Assembly: GCA_009929855.1 (NCBI GenBank)
Contig: RZZN01000024.1
Coordinates: forward strand, 1 to 56,917
DNA: 56,917 nucleotides
Origin: Gammaproteobacteria bacterium
GTDB lineage: Bacteria > Pseudomonadota > Gammaproteobacteria > Chromatiales > Chromatiaceae
Direction: 5' to 3'
In this document: positions 1-8,751 of the stretch, piece by piece
Layout: each line of letters opens with the position of its first letter
Position numbering within the stretch: position 1 is the first letter of the stretch
Program-made: the position numbers and the translations under genes
Notes under the pieces: generated by a model
What the model was told of the DNA's origin: nothing
Databases searched by the model: none
Seen by the model: the letters and a program-made list of their open reading frames with translations, nothing else

Positions 1-2
1 TC

Positions 3-200
3 GCGCTCTTCGGCTTCAACTCGGGCGCGGCGCTCGCCACGGTCGTCGGGGTGCTGATCGAGGTGCCGGTGATGCTCCTGGTGGTGCGCATCCTCATGCA
101 CACCCAAGGCTGGTACGAGTCGCGCCCGGGGATTCCGACCTACGAGGAGTGCTGCCCGCCCGTCGCCGCCCATGCCGAGCGAACCGGGACTGGGGGTTGA
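3..200 (+). CDS. ACR3-type arsenite efflux permease, C-terminal end (partial)
   Basis: The reading frame is open from the window edge and ends at a TGA at 198-200, leaving the last 65 residues. What is seen is one hydrophobic segment ([19 protein letters not shown]) followed by a short tail with a GWYE motif and a CC pair. This matches the last membrane helix and tail of ACR3 (bile-acid/arsenite) permeases, which extrude As(III) across the inner membrane. The neighbours fit: a thioredoxin, a CcdA-like protein and a CSCT permease follow on the same strand, starting 9 bases downstream. The call rests on a short fragment and on context, so another 10-TM permease is possible. Confidence 0.6.
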   Translation, partial: ALFGFNSGAALATVVGVLIEVPVMLLVVRILMHTQGWYESRPGIPTYEECCPPVAAHAERTGTGG

Positions 201-209
201 GCGAGGGTC

Positions 210-647
210 ATGGACACACTCACACGCTATTGGCCCGCGCTCGTCGTCCTCATCCTGGTGCTGGGCGGCGCCGGACTCTACCGCTGGCTCGGGAGTCAAG
301 TCGGCGCACCCCCGGCGCCCAGGGCGACCGAGATCACACCCGACGGTCGGCCCGTGCTGGTCGAGCTAGGCTCCAACTCGTGCGCAAGCTGCGTGGCGAT
401 GCACCGGGTGCTCGACGAGCTGCAGGCTGCCCACGGGGATCAATTGCAGCTCGTCTCCATCAACATCCTGGAGCAGCCGGAGCGGGTCCGCGATTGGAAG
501 GTGATTGCCATCCCGACCCAGGTCCTGCTCGACGGGGAGGGACGCGAGCTCGATCGGCATGTCGGATTTCTCTCGGCCGACGCGATCCGCGCACGCTTCG
601 CCGCCGCCGGTTTCCCGCTCACCGCCCGAACCGGGGATGACACCTGA
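210..647 (+). CDS. Membrane-anchored thioredoxin-family protein
   Basis: This 145-residue protein has an N-terminal membrane anchor (residues about 8-26, WPALVVLILVLGGAGLY), then a thioredoxin fold with the redox motif CASC preceded by VELGSNS. The cis-proline region reads AIPTQVLLDGEG, as in thioredoxins. It probably faces the periplasm and reduces or transfers disulfides. Its stop codon overlaps the start of the next gene by one base (TGATG), so it is translationally coupled to a CcdA-like membrane protein that could supply its electrons. The position directly after an ACR3 permease suggests a role in an arsenic or thiol-stress operon. The physiological substrate is not visible. Confidence 0.85.
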   Translation: MDTLTRYWPALVVLILVLGGAGLYRWLGSQVGAPPAPRATEITPDGRPVLVELGSNSCASCVAMHRVLDELQAAHGDQLQLVSINILEQPERVRDWKVIAIPTQVLLDGEGRELDRHVGFLSADAIRARFAAAGFPLTARTGDDT

Positions 648-1348
648 TGGAGTGGCTGCAACCCCTGTCCGACGCCCTGTCCGGCGCCGTCGCCCTGGCA
701 GCGCTGGCGGCGCTCGTCTGGGGTTTTGCGAGCATCTGGCTCAGCCCCTGTCATCTCGCCGGCATTCCGCTGGTGGTGGGCTATCTGGCCCGCACGCCCG
801 AGCTGACGCCGGCGCCGGCCCGACGCCGGGCCCTCGTCATCCTCGCCTTCGCCCTCGGCGTCCTGGTGAGTCTGGTACCGCTGGGGCTCGCCACACTCTG
901 GCTCGGTCGGATTGCCGGCGATATCGGGGTCTCGAGCAATGTTCTGGTCGCCGGTCTGTCACTCGTGGCCGGACTCTATCTGCTCGACTGGCTGCCGATC
1001 ACCTGGCGCTGGGGTCTGCCGCAGCCCCGGTCGCGGGGACCGATCGCTGCCTTGCTGCTCGGACTCGTCTTCGGCCTGGCCCTCGGCCCCTGCGCCTTCG
1101 CGTGGATCGCCCCCGTGCTTGGCGTGGCCTGGATGCAGTCCGCCGAGGGTCTGGTCGCCTTGCCCGTCCTCCTGCTCGGACTCTTCGCGGTCGGTCACTG
1201 CGGCGGCGTGCTGATCGCCGCCGGCTCACTGCACGGGGTCCAACGCTGGCTCGATCGGCTCGGGCAAGTCAGCGGCTTTGGCTACGGACGCGCGGCCTGC
1301 GGTCTGCTGTTGCTGATCATGGCGGGTTATTTGATCGCCACCGCATGA
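647..1348 (+). CDS. CcdA/DsbD-type membrane electron-transfer protein
   Basis: The 233-residue protein is almost entirely hydrophobic, with about six membrane segments. Two conserved Cys-containing helices are visible: SIWLSPCHLAGIPLVVGYL near residues 27-45 and LALGPCAFAWIAPVLG near 143-158. Paired P-C helices in two repeated halves are the hallmark of the CcdA/DsbD transmembrane domain, which carries reducing equivalents from cytoplasmic thioredoxin to the periplasm. The start overlaps the stop of the preceding thioredoxin gene, so the two likely form an electron relay. It is shorter than full DsbD and lacks its periplasmic domains; the thioredoxin next door would take that role. Confidence 0.82.
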   Translation: MEWLQPLSDALSGAVALAALAALVWGFASIWLSPCHLAGIPLVVGYLARTPELTPAPARRRALVILAFALGVLVSLVPLGLATLWLGRIAGDIGVSSNVLVAGLSLVAGLYLLDWLPITWRWGLPQPRSRGPIAALLLGLVFGLALGPCAFAWIAPVLGVAWMQSAEGLVALPVLLLGLFAVGHCGGVLIAAGSLHGVQRWLDRLGQVSGFGYGRAACGLLLLIMAGYLIATA

Positions 1349-1510
1349 GTCATGCGAAGGAAAGAGGAAAGTTTCGAAGCAGATCATCGATGAATCAATC
1401 TCGCCCTTTGAACAAACGGCGATGCGATTCGAGCATCGATGTCGATCCGATCGTGTCGGACCGCACAAACTGAACCCCGAACCCCGACCCCTCGCCCCAG
1501 GCTAAGCACG

Positions 1511-2896
1511 ATGACCACATCCAAACCCCCTCCGGTCGCCGCCGGGCAGAACCTGAATGACAATTGGTCGGCCCTGCGCGATGCCATGCGCGCGCACCCG
1601 GCCGAGCTCAAATGGCTCGGCGGCGCGCTGGCGCTCTTCCTGCTGATCTGGTTCCTGCCGGTCGGGACCGCACGCTTCGACGGCGCTGTGTTGGAGGGAC
1701 TCGAGCTGCTGCGCTGGTATGCCCGCGAGCATGTGCTGCTCTGTCTGGTCCCGGCCTTCTTCATCGCCGGGGCCATCGCGGTCTTCCTCAGCAAGGATGC
1801 GGTGATCAACTATCTTGGTCCCAAGGCGAATCGCATCGCGGCCTATGGGGTGGCCTCGGTCTCCGGCTCGGTGCTGGCGGTCTGCTCCTGCACCGTATTG
1901 CCGCTCTTTGGCAGCATCTATCGGCGCGGCGCGGGTCTGGGGCCGGCCATCGCCTTTCTCTATGCGGGTCCGGCGATCAACATCCTGGCCATCATCCTGA
2001 CCGCGCGTATCCTGGGTCTGGAGCTGGGCCTGGCGCGCGCCCTGGGGGCGGTGGTCTTCGCCCTGGTCATCGGGCTCATCATGCACTGGATCTATCGCGA
2101 TGAGGAGCGTGAGCGGGCCGCGCGCGCCCAGGGTCTCGTCCTGGGTGGCGGGACCGACCGGCCGGTGGGCGAGACCCTGACCTTCTTCGTCCTGCTGATC
2201 CTCATCCTGATCCTCGCCAACTGGGCCCCGGCGAGCGCCGATGACAGTGCCGTCTGGCACCTGGTCCATGCCCTGAAATGGCCATTGACAGCACTGGCGG
2301 CACTGGCCCTGGCCCTGCTCCTGACCTGGCGTTGGCGCTGGCCTTGGCCGCCGCTGGCCGGGGCCGCGGGTCTGATCCTGCTGCTCGCGCTCCTGGTGCC
2401 CGGACATCCCGAGCTGGCCTTCACGGTCGGCGTGGTCGGGGTGGCGACGGCCGCGGCGCTGCGTCCGGGTGAGGGCACCGATTGGCTCGCCGAGACCCTG
2501 AGCTTTGCCAAGCTCATCCTGCCGCTGCTGCTGGCCGGGATCCTGGTGGCCGGTTTTCTGCTCGGGCGGCCCGGTCATGAGGGCATGATCCCCTCGGGGT
2601 GGATCGCCGCGGCGGTCGGCGGCAACGACCTTTCGGCCAATCTACTGGCTGCGCTGGTCGGTGCCTTGATGTATTTTGCAACCCTGACCGAGATCCCCAT
2701 CGTACAAGGATTGCTGGGCGCCGGCATGGGGCAGGGTCCGGCACTCGCCTTGCTCTTGGCCGGACCGGCATTGTCGCTACCCAATCTGTTGGTGATCCGG
2801 GGACTGCTCGGCACGTCCAAGACACTCATCTATTGCGCGCTGGTGGTGGTGATGGCGACCATCTCCGGTCTGATCTTCGGAGCCTTCTACACTTGA
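1511..2896 (+). CDS. Permease of the DUF318/ArsP-like (SO_0444) family
   Basis: I chose the ATG at 1511 (461 residues). An ORF from 1439 exists, but its extra 24 residues are basic/proline-rich and not membrane-like. The protein has about ten membrane helices and the family signature CSCTVLPLFGSIYRRGAGLG followed by YAGPAINILA; a second related repeat near the C-terminus ends ALLLAGPALSLPNLLVIRG. Members of this family (ArsP, SO_0444) export organoarsenicals or metal ions, with the two Cys of the CSCT motif needed for substrate binding. A CxxC mini-thioredoxin follows 13 bases downstream, a pairing common for this family. The substrate is inferred only from the cluster. Confidence 0.85.
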   Translation: MTTSKPPPVAAGQNLNDNWSALRDAMRAHPAELKWLGGALALFLLIWFLPVGTARFDGAVLEGLELLRWYAREHVLLCLVPAFFIAGAIAVFLSKDAVINYLGPKANRIAAYGVASVSGSVLAVCSCTVLPLFGSIYRRGAGLGPAIAFLYAGPAINILAIILTARILGLELGLARALGAVVFALVIGLIMHWIYRDEERERAARAQGLVLGGGTDRPVGETLTFFVLLILILILANWAPASADDSAVWHLVHALKWPLTALAALALALLLTWRWRWPWPPLAGAAGLILLLALLVPGHPELAFTVGVVGVATAAALRPGEGTDWLAETLSFAKLILPLLLAGILVAGFLLGRPGHEGMIPSGWIAAAVGGNDLSANLLAALVGALMYFATLTEIPIVQGLLGAGMGQGPALALLLAGPALSLPNLLVIRGLLGTSKTLIYCALVVVMATISGLIFGAFYT

Positions 2897-2909
2897 GGAG
2901 TCATTTCAC

Positions 2910-3146
2910 ATGATCAAGCTGCAGATCCTCGGCGCGGGCTGCGCCAAGTGCGCCACCCTGGCATTGCATGCGGATGTCGCCGCCAAGTCGCTCGGGATCG
3001 AGTATGCACTCGAGAAGGTGACCGATCTGGAGGCCATCATCGATGCCGGTGTCATGAGCACCCCGGCCTTGGCGATCGACGGCGAGGTCAAGAGCAGCGG
3101 CCGGGTGCTTTCGGTCGAGGAGATCAAGCGGCTGTTGAACACCTGA
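2910..3146 (+). CDS. Small thioredoxin-like protein (redox-active disulfide protein 2 type)
   Basis: This is a 78-residue single-domain protein with the active site GAGCAKC near its N-terminus and the cis-proline turn MSTPALAIDGEVKSSGR. Length and motif match the mini-thioredoxins of the MTH895/Trx-GS2 type. It sits 13 bases behind the CSCT permease and is preceded by GAGGAG (about 2894-2899), a good ribosome-binding site. The likely role is redox control of, or metal/thiol delivery to, the permease. Confidence 0.88.
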   Translation: MIKLQILGAGCAKCATLALHADVAAKSLGIEYALEKVTDLEAIIDAGVMSTPALAIDGEVKSSGRVLSVEEIKRLLNT

Positions 3147-3283
3147 GACTCGGCCATCGACTCGTGCGCATTCAGCGAGATCGGGGATGAGCATGGCGGC
3201 GTCGGCGACGCCCATGTCGCGGCCAGCAGATGCGTCCCGCAATCGTGCGCTCGTTACCCGTGGAGACGCTCGGTGATCCAGAC

Positions 3284-4291
3284 ATGAGCCATCGGCATCC
3301 ACATCATGAGCATGAGCACTCACACCAGCACCATGGCGCGAGCGCGCCATTGCTGCTCGCGACCCTGCTCACCCTGGGTTTCGCCGCGGTCGAGGCCACG
3401 GTCGGGCTCTGGGCCGGATCCTTGGCCCTGGTGGCGGATGCCGGGCACATGCTCAATGATGCCGCAGCGCTCGCCTTGGCAGCCGGTGCGGCTTGGCTGG
3501 CACGGCGCGCGGTCTCGGCGCGACACAGCTTTGGATTCGGGCGCGCCGAATTTCTCGCGGCCTTGATCAACAGCGCCGCGCTCCTGGCCCTGGTGGCTTG
3601 GCTGGTGGTCTCGGCCATCGAGCGCTTGCAATCCCCACAACCCGTGCAGGGCCAGGCGGTCATGGTGACGGCCGCGCTGGGACTGGGGTTGAACCTCGTC
3701 GTCGCCTGGATGCTCTCGCGCGGTGAGAAGACACTCAATACCCGCGCGGCCCTGCTGCATGTGCTGGGCGACCTGCTCGGCTCGGTCGCCGCATTGGTCT
3801 CCGGCCTGGTCATTGCGGTCAGCGGCTGGACACCCATCGACCCGCTGTTGTCATTGGCGATCGGTGCGCTCATCCTGGTCTCCAGTCTCCGCCTGCTGCG
3901 CGAATCGCTGCATGGCTTGATGGAAGGTGTCCCCTTCGGGCTCGATCTGCCGGAGGTCGGATACGCACTCGCCCATGTTCCAGGGATCGCCTCGGTGCAC
4001 GATCTCCATATCTGGACGGTCAAGTCCAATCAGATCATCCTGAGCGCGCATGTCGTGGTGCACGATCTTGCTGAATGGGAGCGGATCCTGGAGCAGAGTC
4101 ATGCGCTGCTCGACGCGCGTTTTGGCATCGGTCACGTCACCTTGCAGCCCGAGCCGATCGCGCGGCGTGTTCATTGGCGCGAGCGGACCAGCCAGCATCA
4201 CTCCATTGGCATCGCGCAGCATGCGCCGAGCGTCCAAGCGGCGGATCAGGGGCAAGCAGTGAGCAAGCGAACAGGTATGAAGAGAGACTGA
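3284..4291 (+). CDS. Cation diffusion facilitator (CzcD/ZitB-like zinc exporter)
   Basis: The ATG at 3284 was chosen because the protein then opens with a histidine-rich leader (nine His in the first 18 residues), typical of zinc CDF transporters; an ORF starting at 3230 would add 18 residues with no family resemblance. The 335-residue protein has six predicted helices. The metal-site helix pair shows VADAGHMLNDAAALALA (HxxxD) and ALLHVLGDLLGSVAAL (HxxxD), the classic CDF zinc-site motifs. The cytoplasmic C-terminal domain contains GIASVHDLHIWTV. It exports Zn(II) or a similar divalent metal in exchange for protons and lies at the end of the metal/metalloid cluster. Confidence 0.92.
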   Translation: MSHRHPHHEHEHSHQHHGASAPLLLATLLTLGFAAVEATVGLWAGSLALVADAGHMLNDAAALALAAGAAWLARRAVSARHSFGFGRAEFLAALINSAALLALVAWLVVSAIERLQSPQPVQGQAVMVTAALGLGLNLVVAWMLSRGEKTLNTRAALLHVLGDLLGSVAALVSGLVIAVSGWTPIDPLLSLAIGALILVSSLRLLRESLHGLMEGVPFGLDLPEVGYALAHVPGIASVHDLHIWTVKSNQIILSAHVVVHDLAEWERILEQSHALLDARFGIGHVTLQPEPIARRVHWRERTSQHHSIGIAQHAPSVQAADQGQAVSKRTGMKRD

Positions 4292-4296
4292 GGGCA

Positions 4297-4914
4297 GTGA
4301 ATCCAACAGCGCAGACAACGCCGACAGAGGGCGACGCACTCCTGGTCGTCGACGTACAGAATGACTTCATGCCCGGTGGCGCACTCGGCGTCAAGGGTGG
4401 CGATCGGATCATCCCGGCGATGAATCGCTCGATCGAGTCGTTCCTCGTCCGTAACCTGCCGGTCATCTATTCACGCGACTGGCATCCGCCGGATCACTCG
4501 TCCTTCCTGGACAATGGTGGGATCTGGCCAGCTCACTGCGTCCAGCATACCGAGGGCGCAGGTTTCCACTCGGATCTTTTGATTGCGACGCCGACACGGC
4601 TGTTCTCGAAAGGCACGCGCGCGGCGGAGGAGCAATATTCGGCGTTTCATGCCGAGGATGAGACCGGGTCGCCACTGAGCAGCACATTGGCGCATCTGGG
4701 TATCGAGCGCGTCTATATCGGTGGACTCGCGACCGATTATTGCGTGCTCAACACTGTGCTCGACCTTCTGCAGGCGGGCTATCGGGTGATCGTCCTGAAC
4801 GACGCCTGTCGCGCCGTCGACGTTTCACCAAACGACGGCCACGCTGCGCTCGAAAGGATGATCGCGCGTGGTGCGGTCATGATGTCGAGCCTGGACTTCA
4901 GGAGTCGAGGATGA
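4297..4914 (+). CDS. pncA: Nicotinamidase
   Basis: I chose the GTG at 4297 (205 residues), five bases after the CDF gene; the ATGs upstream lie inside that gene, and GAGGG stands at 4290-4294. The cysteine-hydrolase fold carries the catalytic Asp in VVDVQNDFMPGG, the Lys in FSKGT and the nucleophilic Cys in GGLATDYCVLNTV. DWHPPDHSSF contains the metal-binding Asp/His set. The enzyme converts nicotinamide to nicotinate for NAD salvage. The next gene, nicotinate phosphoribosyltransferase, overlaps its stop (ATGA at 4911-4914), so the two consecutive steps are translationally coupled. Confidence 0.93.
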   Translation: MNPTAQTTPTEGDALLVVDVQNDFMPGGALGVKGGDRIIPAMNRSIESFLVRNLPVIYSRDWHPPDHSSFLDNGGIWPAHCVQHTEGAGFHSDLLIATPTRLFSKGTRAAEEQYSAFHAEDETGSPLSSTLAHLGIERVYIGGLATDYCVLNTVLDLLQAGYRVIVLNDACRAVDVSPNDGHAALERMIARGAVMMSSLDFRSRG

Positions 4915-6260
4915 ACCCACTCAGCAGTCCACTGCTGACTGACCTCTATCAGCTGACCATGATTCAGGCCTATGTCGAAAAAGGCTTGAACGCACGCGCC
5001 TCATTCGAATTCTTTGCGCGCTCACTGCCCGAGCAACGGTCCTTCCTCGTCGCCTGCGGTCTGGAGTCCTGCATCCAGTTTCTCGAGTGCATGCGCTTCA
5101 CCGACAGCGAGCTCGATTATCTGAGCCGCAGCGGACGCTTCTCGCCAGCGACCATTCGATACCTTGGAGACTTACGCTTCAGCGGCGATGTCTACGCGAT
5201 GCCCGAGGGCAGCATCTGCTTTGCCGACGAACCGCTGATCCGCATCGAGGCCCCGATCGGCGAGGCACAACTCGTCGAGACCCGGCTGATCAATCTCATC
5301 CAGTACCAGACGCTCGTGGCCAGCAAGGCCGCCCGCTGCGTGCTGGCGGCGGACGGACGCGCGACACTGATCGACTTCGGTCTGCGCCGCGCACACGGCG
5401 CGGAGGCCGGTTTGCTCGCGGCACGGGCATCCTATATCGCCGGATTCATCGGCACCTCGACGGTCCTGGCGGATGCCCTGTTCGGCATCCCCATCTTCGG
5501 CACCATGGCCCACTCCTTCATCCAGGCCCATGACAGCGAGCAGGACGCCTTCATCGATTTCTGTCTCGCCAACCCGAACAACACCACCTTGCTGATCGAC
5601 ACCTACGACACGCTCGCAGGTGCGCGAACGGTCGTCGAGGTCTCCCGGACGCTGGCCTCACAAGGGATCCGGGTCCAGCGTGTCCGGCTCGACAGCGGTG
5701 ACTTCCTCGCATTGTCCAGGGAGGTCCGCCAGATCCTGGACCGTGGCGGGTGCCAAGACATCCAGATCTTCGTCAGCGGCAACATGGATGAATTCAGCAT
5801 CAGGGATCTGCTCGATGCGGGGGCCCCGGTCGACGGTTTCGGTGTCGGAACCAAGTTGATCACATCCGCCGACGCGCCCTATCTCGAGTGCGCCTACAAG
5901 CTCACCGAATACGCGGGTCGGGCCAGGATGAAAACGTCGACAGGCAAGGTGAGCCTGCCAGGACGGAAACAGATCTTCCGCGCCCATCACGAGGGTCGCA
6001 TGGCCGGCGACACCATCACGCTGATGGACGACCCCCATGGCGCCCACCCCCTCCTCGTGCCGGTGATGATTGGCGGCAAGCGACTCGCCCCGCCCAGGAC
6101 ACTCGCCGACATTGCACGTGCCACCCAGGATCAGCTCGCCGCCCTTCCCGTCGAGCTGCGCCGACTCGAACCGCCATCCGCACCCTATCCAGTGCGCGTC
6201 TCCGCCGCGCTCGAGTCATTGCGTCAGGCAACAGCGCACGCGCTCGCTGGTGTATCCTGA
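4911..6260 (+). CDS. pncB: Nicotinate phosphoribosyltransferase
   Basis: The start overlaps the pncA stop codon. The 449-residue protein opens with LLTDLYQLTMIQAYVEKG, the hallmark N-terminus of the family. Further motifs are LRRAHGAEAGLLAARA (catalytic His region), GTMAHSFIQAH, IDTYDTLAGAR and RLDSGDFLALS, and the phosphate-binding DGFGVGTKL. It makes nicotinate mononucleotide from nicotinate and PRPP with ATP. With pncA it forms a compact NAD-salvage operon. The C-terminal tail after about residue 400 is Pro/Ala-rich. Length is near that of the PncB2-type enzymes. Confidence 0.93.
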   Translation: MNPLSSPLLTDLYQLTMIQAYVEKGLNARASFEFFARSLPEQRSFLVACGLESCIQFLECMRFTDSELDYLSRSGRFSPATIRYLGDLRFSGDVYAMPEGSICFADEPLIRIEAPIGEAQLVETRLINLIQYQTLVASKAARCVLAADGRATLIDFGLRRAHGAEAGLLAARASYIAGFIGTSTVLADALFGIPIFGTMAHSFIQAHDSEQDAFIDFCLANPNNTTLLIDTYDTLAGARTVVEVSRTLASQGIRVQRVRLDSGDFLALSREVRQILDRGGCQDIQIFVSGNMDEFSIRDLLDAGAPVDGFGVGTKLITSADAPYLECAYKLTEYAGRARMKTSTGKVSLPGRKQIFRAHHEGRMAGDTITLMDDPHGAHPLLVPVMIGGKRLAPPRTLADIARATQDQLAALPVELRRLEPPSAPYPVRVSAALESLRQATAHALAGVS

Positions 6261-6360
6261 TCAAGACACGTCCAGCACAGCGTTGTCAGGGTCCAGCGTG
6301 GCGAGCGCCAGGGCGCAACCCGCGCCATTTCGCAAACCAGACCGATATGCGAGGCAGCAC

Positions 6361-6843
6361 ATGAGGGTCGGCACTCGATTGGATCGAAGATCAGTCATCG
6401 TCGCCGCGCTATTGCTCGCGATGACACCCTGGAGCATTCAAGCCGCCGACACCGACCCGGCACTGATCGAATCGATCGGTGCGATCCTGGCCGAGCAGCC
6501 GGTCGAGACCCTGCGCATCCAACCCGCGGCACTGCAAGACGATCCGCGCGAGGATTTCTATTTCGTGATCGATGTGCGTCCTCGAGATGAATTCAAGACC
6601 GGCTTCATCCCTGGCGCGGTGAATCTGCCATATCACGAATTGACGAGCCTGCTCGAGCGCCTGCCCGAGGGCCGCGACGAGGCCATCCTGCTCTATTGCG
6701 ATACCGCGCTGCGCAGCATGCAGGCACTCCTGGCGCTGCGACTCATGGGCTATCGCGATGTCTGGTATCTCACTGGTGGGCTGAATCGCTGGCGTGAGGA
6801 GGGTCGTCCACTGCAGCAGTCCACTGAGGAGACGGCACACTGA
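6361..6843 (+). CDS. Periplasmic rhodanese-like sulfurtransferase
   Basis: The ATG at 6361 gives 160 residues with a signal peptide (basic RLDRR, hydrophobic core, then IQAAD as cleavage site near residue 27). The mature part is a single rhodanese domain with FVIDVRPRDEFKTGFIPGA and an active-site loop starting at the Cys of YCDTALRS. The loop has six residues, as in thiosulfate/sulfide sulfurtransferases. It probably handles sulfane sulfur in the periplasm, which suits a sulfur oxidizer. Gene order does not show a partner; it begins 100 bases after pncB. Confidence 0.86.
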   Translation: MRVGTRLDRRSVIVAALLLAMTPWSIQAADTDPALIESIGAILAEQPVETLRIQPAALQDDPREDFYFVIDVRPRDEFKTGFIPGAVNLPYHELTSLLERLPEGRDEAILLYCDTALRSMQALLALRLMGYRDVWYLTGGLNRWREEGRPLQQSTEETAH

Positions 6844-7187
6844 CCGAGCTCAGATTCGGGTGAGGCGCGCGACGCTCAGAGCCTGGCTGACACTGCGGCT
6901 CAAAGACCCTCTCGAAGATGAAGTGATCTCGACTCGACGCTGGTCCAGCCGGTGACATGGCAGAGATCCTGGCCTGCCAGATAGCCCGAGGCCTTGTCCA
7001 GAGACCAGGCGAAGGTCTCGTGATTGGTGCGAGAGTCGCCGCAGATCGGTGCACTCGGAGGCTTTCTCCGCGAGCTGCGCCACGAGGAAGTCGGTACGCG
7101 CACTCCACAAAGAGCGTGCAGTCTGGCGATGTAATGCGCAAGGCGGCGCGGACAACCATAGGACTCACCCATGGGAGCAGGTCTTCG
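6844..7187. other. Intergenic stretch, no gene supported
   Basis: This 344-base gap between the rhodanese and MBL-hydrolase genes holds only weak overlapping minus-strand ORFs (about 100-190 residues) without recognisable domains or good ribosome-binding sites. Some of their residue strings look protein-like, so a decayed gene is possible, but nothing can be named. A GGGAG at about 7173-7177 is the likely ribosome-binding site of the next gene. Confidence 0.4.
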
Positions 7188-7985
7188 ATGAGCGCCATAC
7201 CCCGCTTGACCATCCTTTTCGACAACATGCCCGGATCGCTCGAGCTGAGCACGCTTTGGGGCTTTGCTGCACTGATCGACATCGGCGAGCAACGCATCTT
7301 ATTCGACACCGGAAGCAATGGGCGCGTCCTACTGAAGAACATGGCTGCGCTCGGGCTGAGCCTCGACTCGATCGACCTGCTCTTCTTGTCGCATCCCCAT
7401 TGGGATCACATGGGCGGGCTGGATTCGGTGCTGGAGCTCAACGGCGAGATCAGCGTCGTGCTCCACGAGGGTTTCTCCAAACATCTGATCGCGGATCTGC
7501 ATGGACTCTGTCGCGAGCTCGTGGTGATCGGCACCGAACCGCGGCGACTTGCGCCTGGTGTGTATTCCAGCGGTCTATTCGATAGCCAGCCGCCCGAGCA
7601 AGCCCTGGTGATCGAATCCGGCGGGGTCACCGCGGTGATCAGCGGCTGCGCCCATCCCGGAATGGAGAGGATCGTCGAGCGTGCAAGCAGGCTGCTTGGA
7701 ACACCGATCCAGTGGGCGATCGGCGGTTTTCATCTAATGGATCAAGAGGATGCCGAGATCTTTCGCACGATCGATGCGTTGCAAACACTCGGCATCACCC
7801 ATGTGGTGCCGACCCATTGCACTGGCGAAAAGGCCAAGATGGGCTTCGAGCGTGCCTATGGCGCCCAGTGTCTGAGCGGCGGGGTGGGGCGGGTCATTTC
7901 ACTGCATCCAGACCAGCCAAGGCGCTCGATCGAGCAGGACGGCGCTGATCGGGCGTCAGCCATCATGCATCGGTCGTCCGAATGA
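7188..7985 (+). CDS. MBL-fold metallo-hydrolase
   Basis: The ATG at 7188 has GGGAG about ten bases upstream and gives 265 residues. The metallo-beta-lactamase signature HxHxDH is seen as LSHPHWDHMGG near residue 66, with further ligand motifs SGCAHPG and GGFHL, and a late VVPTHCTGEKA. This arrangement matches the subgroup often labelled 7,8-dihydropterin-6-methyl-4-(beta-D-ribofuranosyl)-aminobenzene-5'-phosphate synthase-like hydrolases. It should bind two divalent metals and hydrolyse a phosphoester or thioester; the true substrate is unknown. No signal peptide is visible, so it is cytoplasmic. Confidence 0.88.
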   Translation: MSAIPRLTILFDNMPGSLELSTLWGFAALIDIGEQRILFDTGSNGRVLLKNMAALGLSLDSIDLLFLSHPHWDHMGGLDSVLELNGEISVVLHEGFSKHLIADLHGLCRELVVIGTEPRRLAPGVYSSGLFDSQPPEQALVIESGGVTAVISGCAHPGMERIVERASRLLGTPIQWAIGGFHLMDQEDAEIFRTIDALQTLGITHVVPTHCTGEKAKMGFERAYGAQCLSGGVGRVISLHPDQPRRSIEQDGADRASAIMHRSSE

Positions 7986-8251
7986 GATGCTTGAGGATGC
8001 GGCACCCCAGCGGATTGATCCGCCCGAGCGGTTGACATGGATGCCTGCATTGGATTTTGCGCTGAGCGATGCATTGATGATCGGCGCTGGCGCACTGCGC
8101 GCATCGCAACTGGAGATTCAGCCGAGCCGAGAATCTCGGTCCCGGCTGGGGGATGCGATCAACCACCCCGCCCATTCATGGGCTTGGCTCGCGCGACCCG
8201 AGCCGCTCGCGGGCTTGGATCGAACCGAGCCGGGATCGAGAGGGGCGTGGA

Positions 8252-8527
8252 TCAGATCAGGAATTCATCTCGATTCTTTCCTTCCAGCCAATTCGGCACG
8301 CGACCCTTGCCGGACCAGGTCTTGCCGGTCTCGGGATCGCGGTATTTGGCGGGAAGCACACCAGTGCCGGCGCGCCCGCGGCCGAACAAATCATCGGGCT
8401 TCAGATCATGTTCGTTGATCATCCGCACAACCTCGGCAATCGCATTATGGCGCTCCTGCTTGCGGATCTCGGCAATTTGCAGTTCAAGTTCTTCTTTCTG
8501 AGCAAGTAGCTCGGCAAGCTCTGTCAT
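8252..8527 (-). CDS. H-NS family nucleoid-associated protein
   Basis: The product has an N-terminal coiled coil (LAELLAQKEELELQIAEIRK) for oligomerisation and a C-terminal DNA-binding motif YRDPETGKTWSGKGRVPNW, the classic H-NS AT-hook-like loop. I chose the ATG at 8527 (91 residues) because GGAAG stands about eleven bases upstream; an ATG at 8545 adds six residues but has no ribosome-binding site. It silences AT-rich or foreign DNA. It is monocistronic. The upstream stretch is AT-rich, and on the minus strand TTGACT (8610-8615) and TATTCA (8589-8594) could form a weak promoter with a short 15-base spacer. Confidence 0.9.
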   Translation of the reverse strand: MTELAELLAQKEELELQIAEIRKQERHNAIAEVVRMINEHDLKPDDLFGRGRAGTGVLPAKYRDPETGKTWSGKGRVPNWLEGKNRDEFLI

Positions 8528-8751
8528 TGGAATCGAATCTTCCATCAAGGGTTCATGAAAACGGCAAGGACGCGATGCCCAAGCCACTTGAATAGTTTAA
8601 AGGGGATTCAGTCAAAGATACAATGATCTTCAAAGAATCGACCAATTCCTATTGGCAGCCCACCGCCTGATGTCGGGTTCTTCCAAATGCTTGAAGCGCC
8701 CGCCCGCGACCTCGAGGCGGCACGCAAACCCCACACCCGGTACGACTCCAG

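Noticed and set aside
6850-7292. Minus-strand ORFs of 100-130 residues between the rhodanese and MBL genes
   Set aside because: They overlap each other in different frames, extend into the MBL gene and have no identifiable domain, although a decayed gene cannot be excluded.
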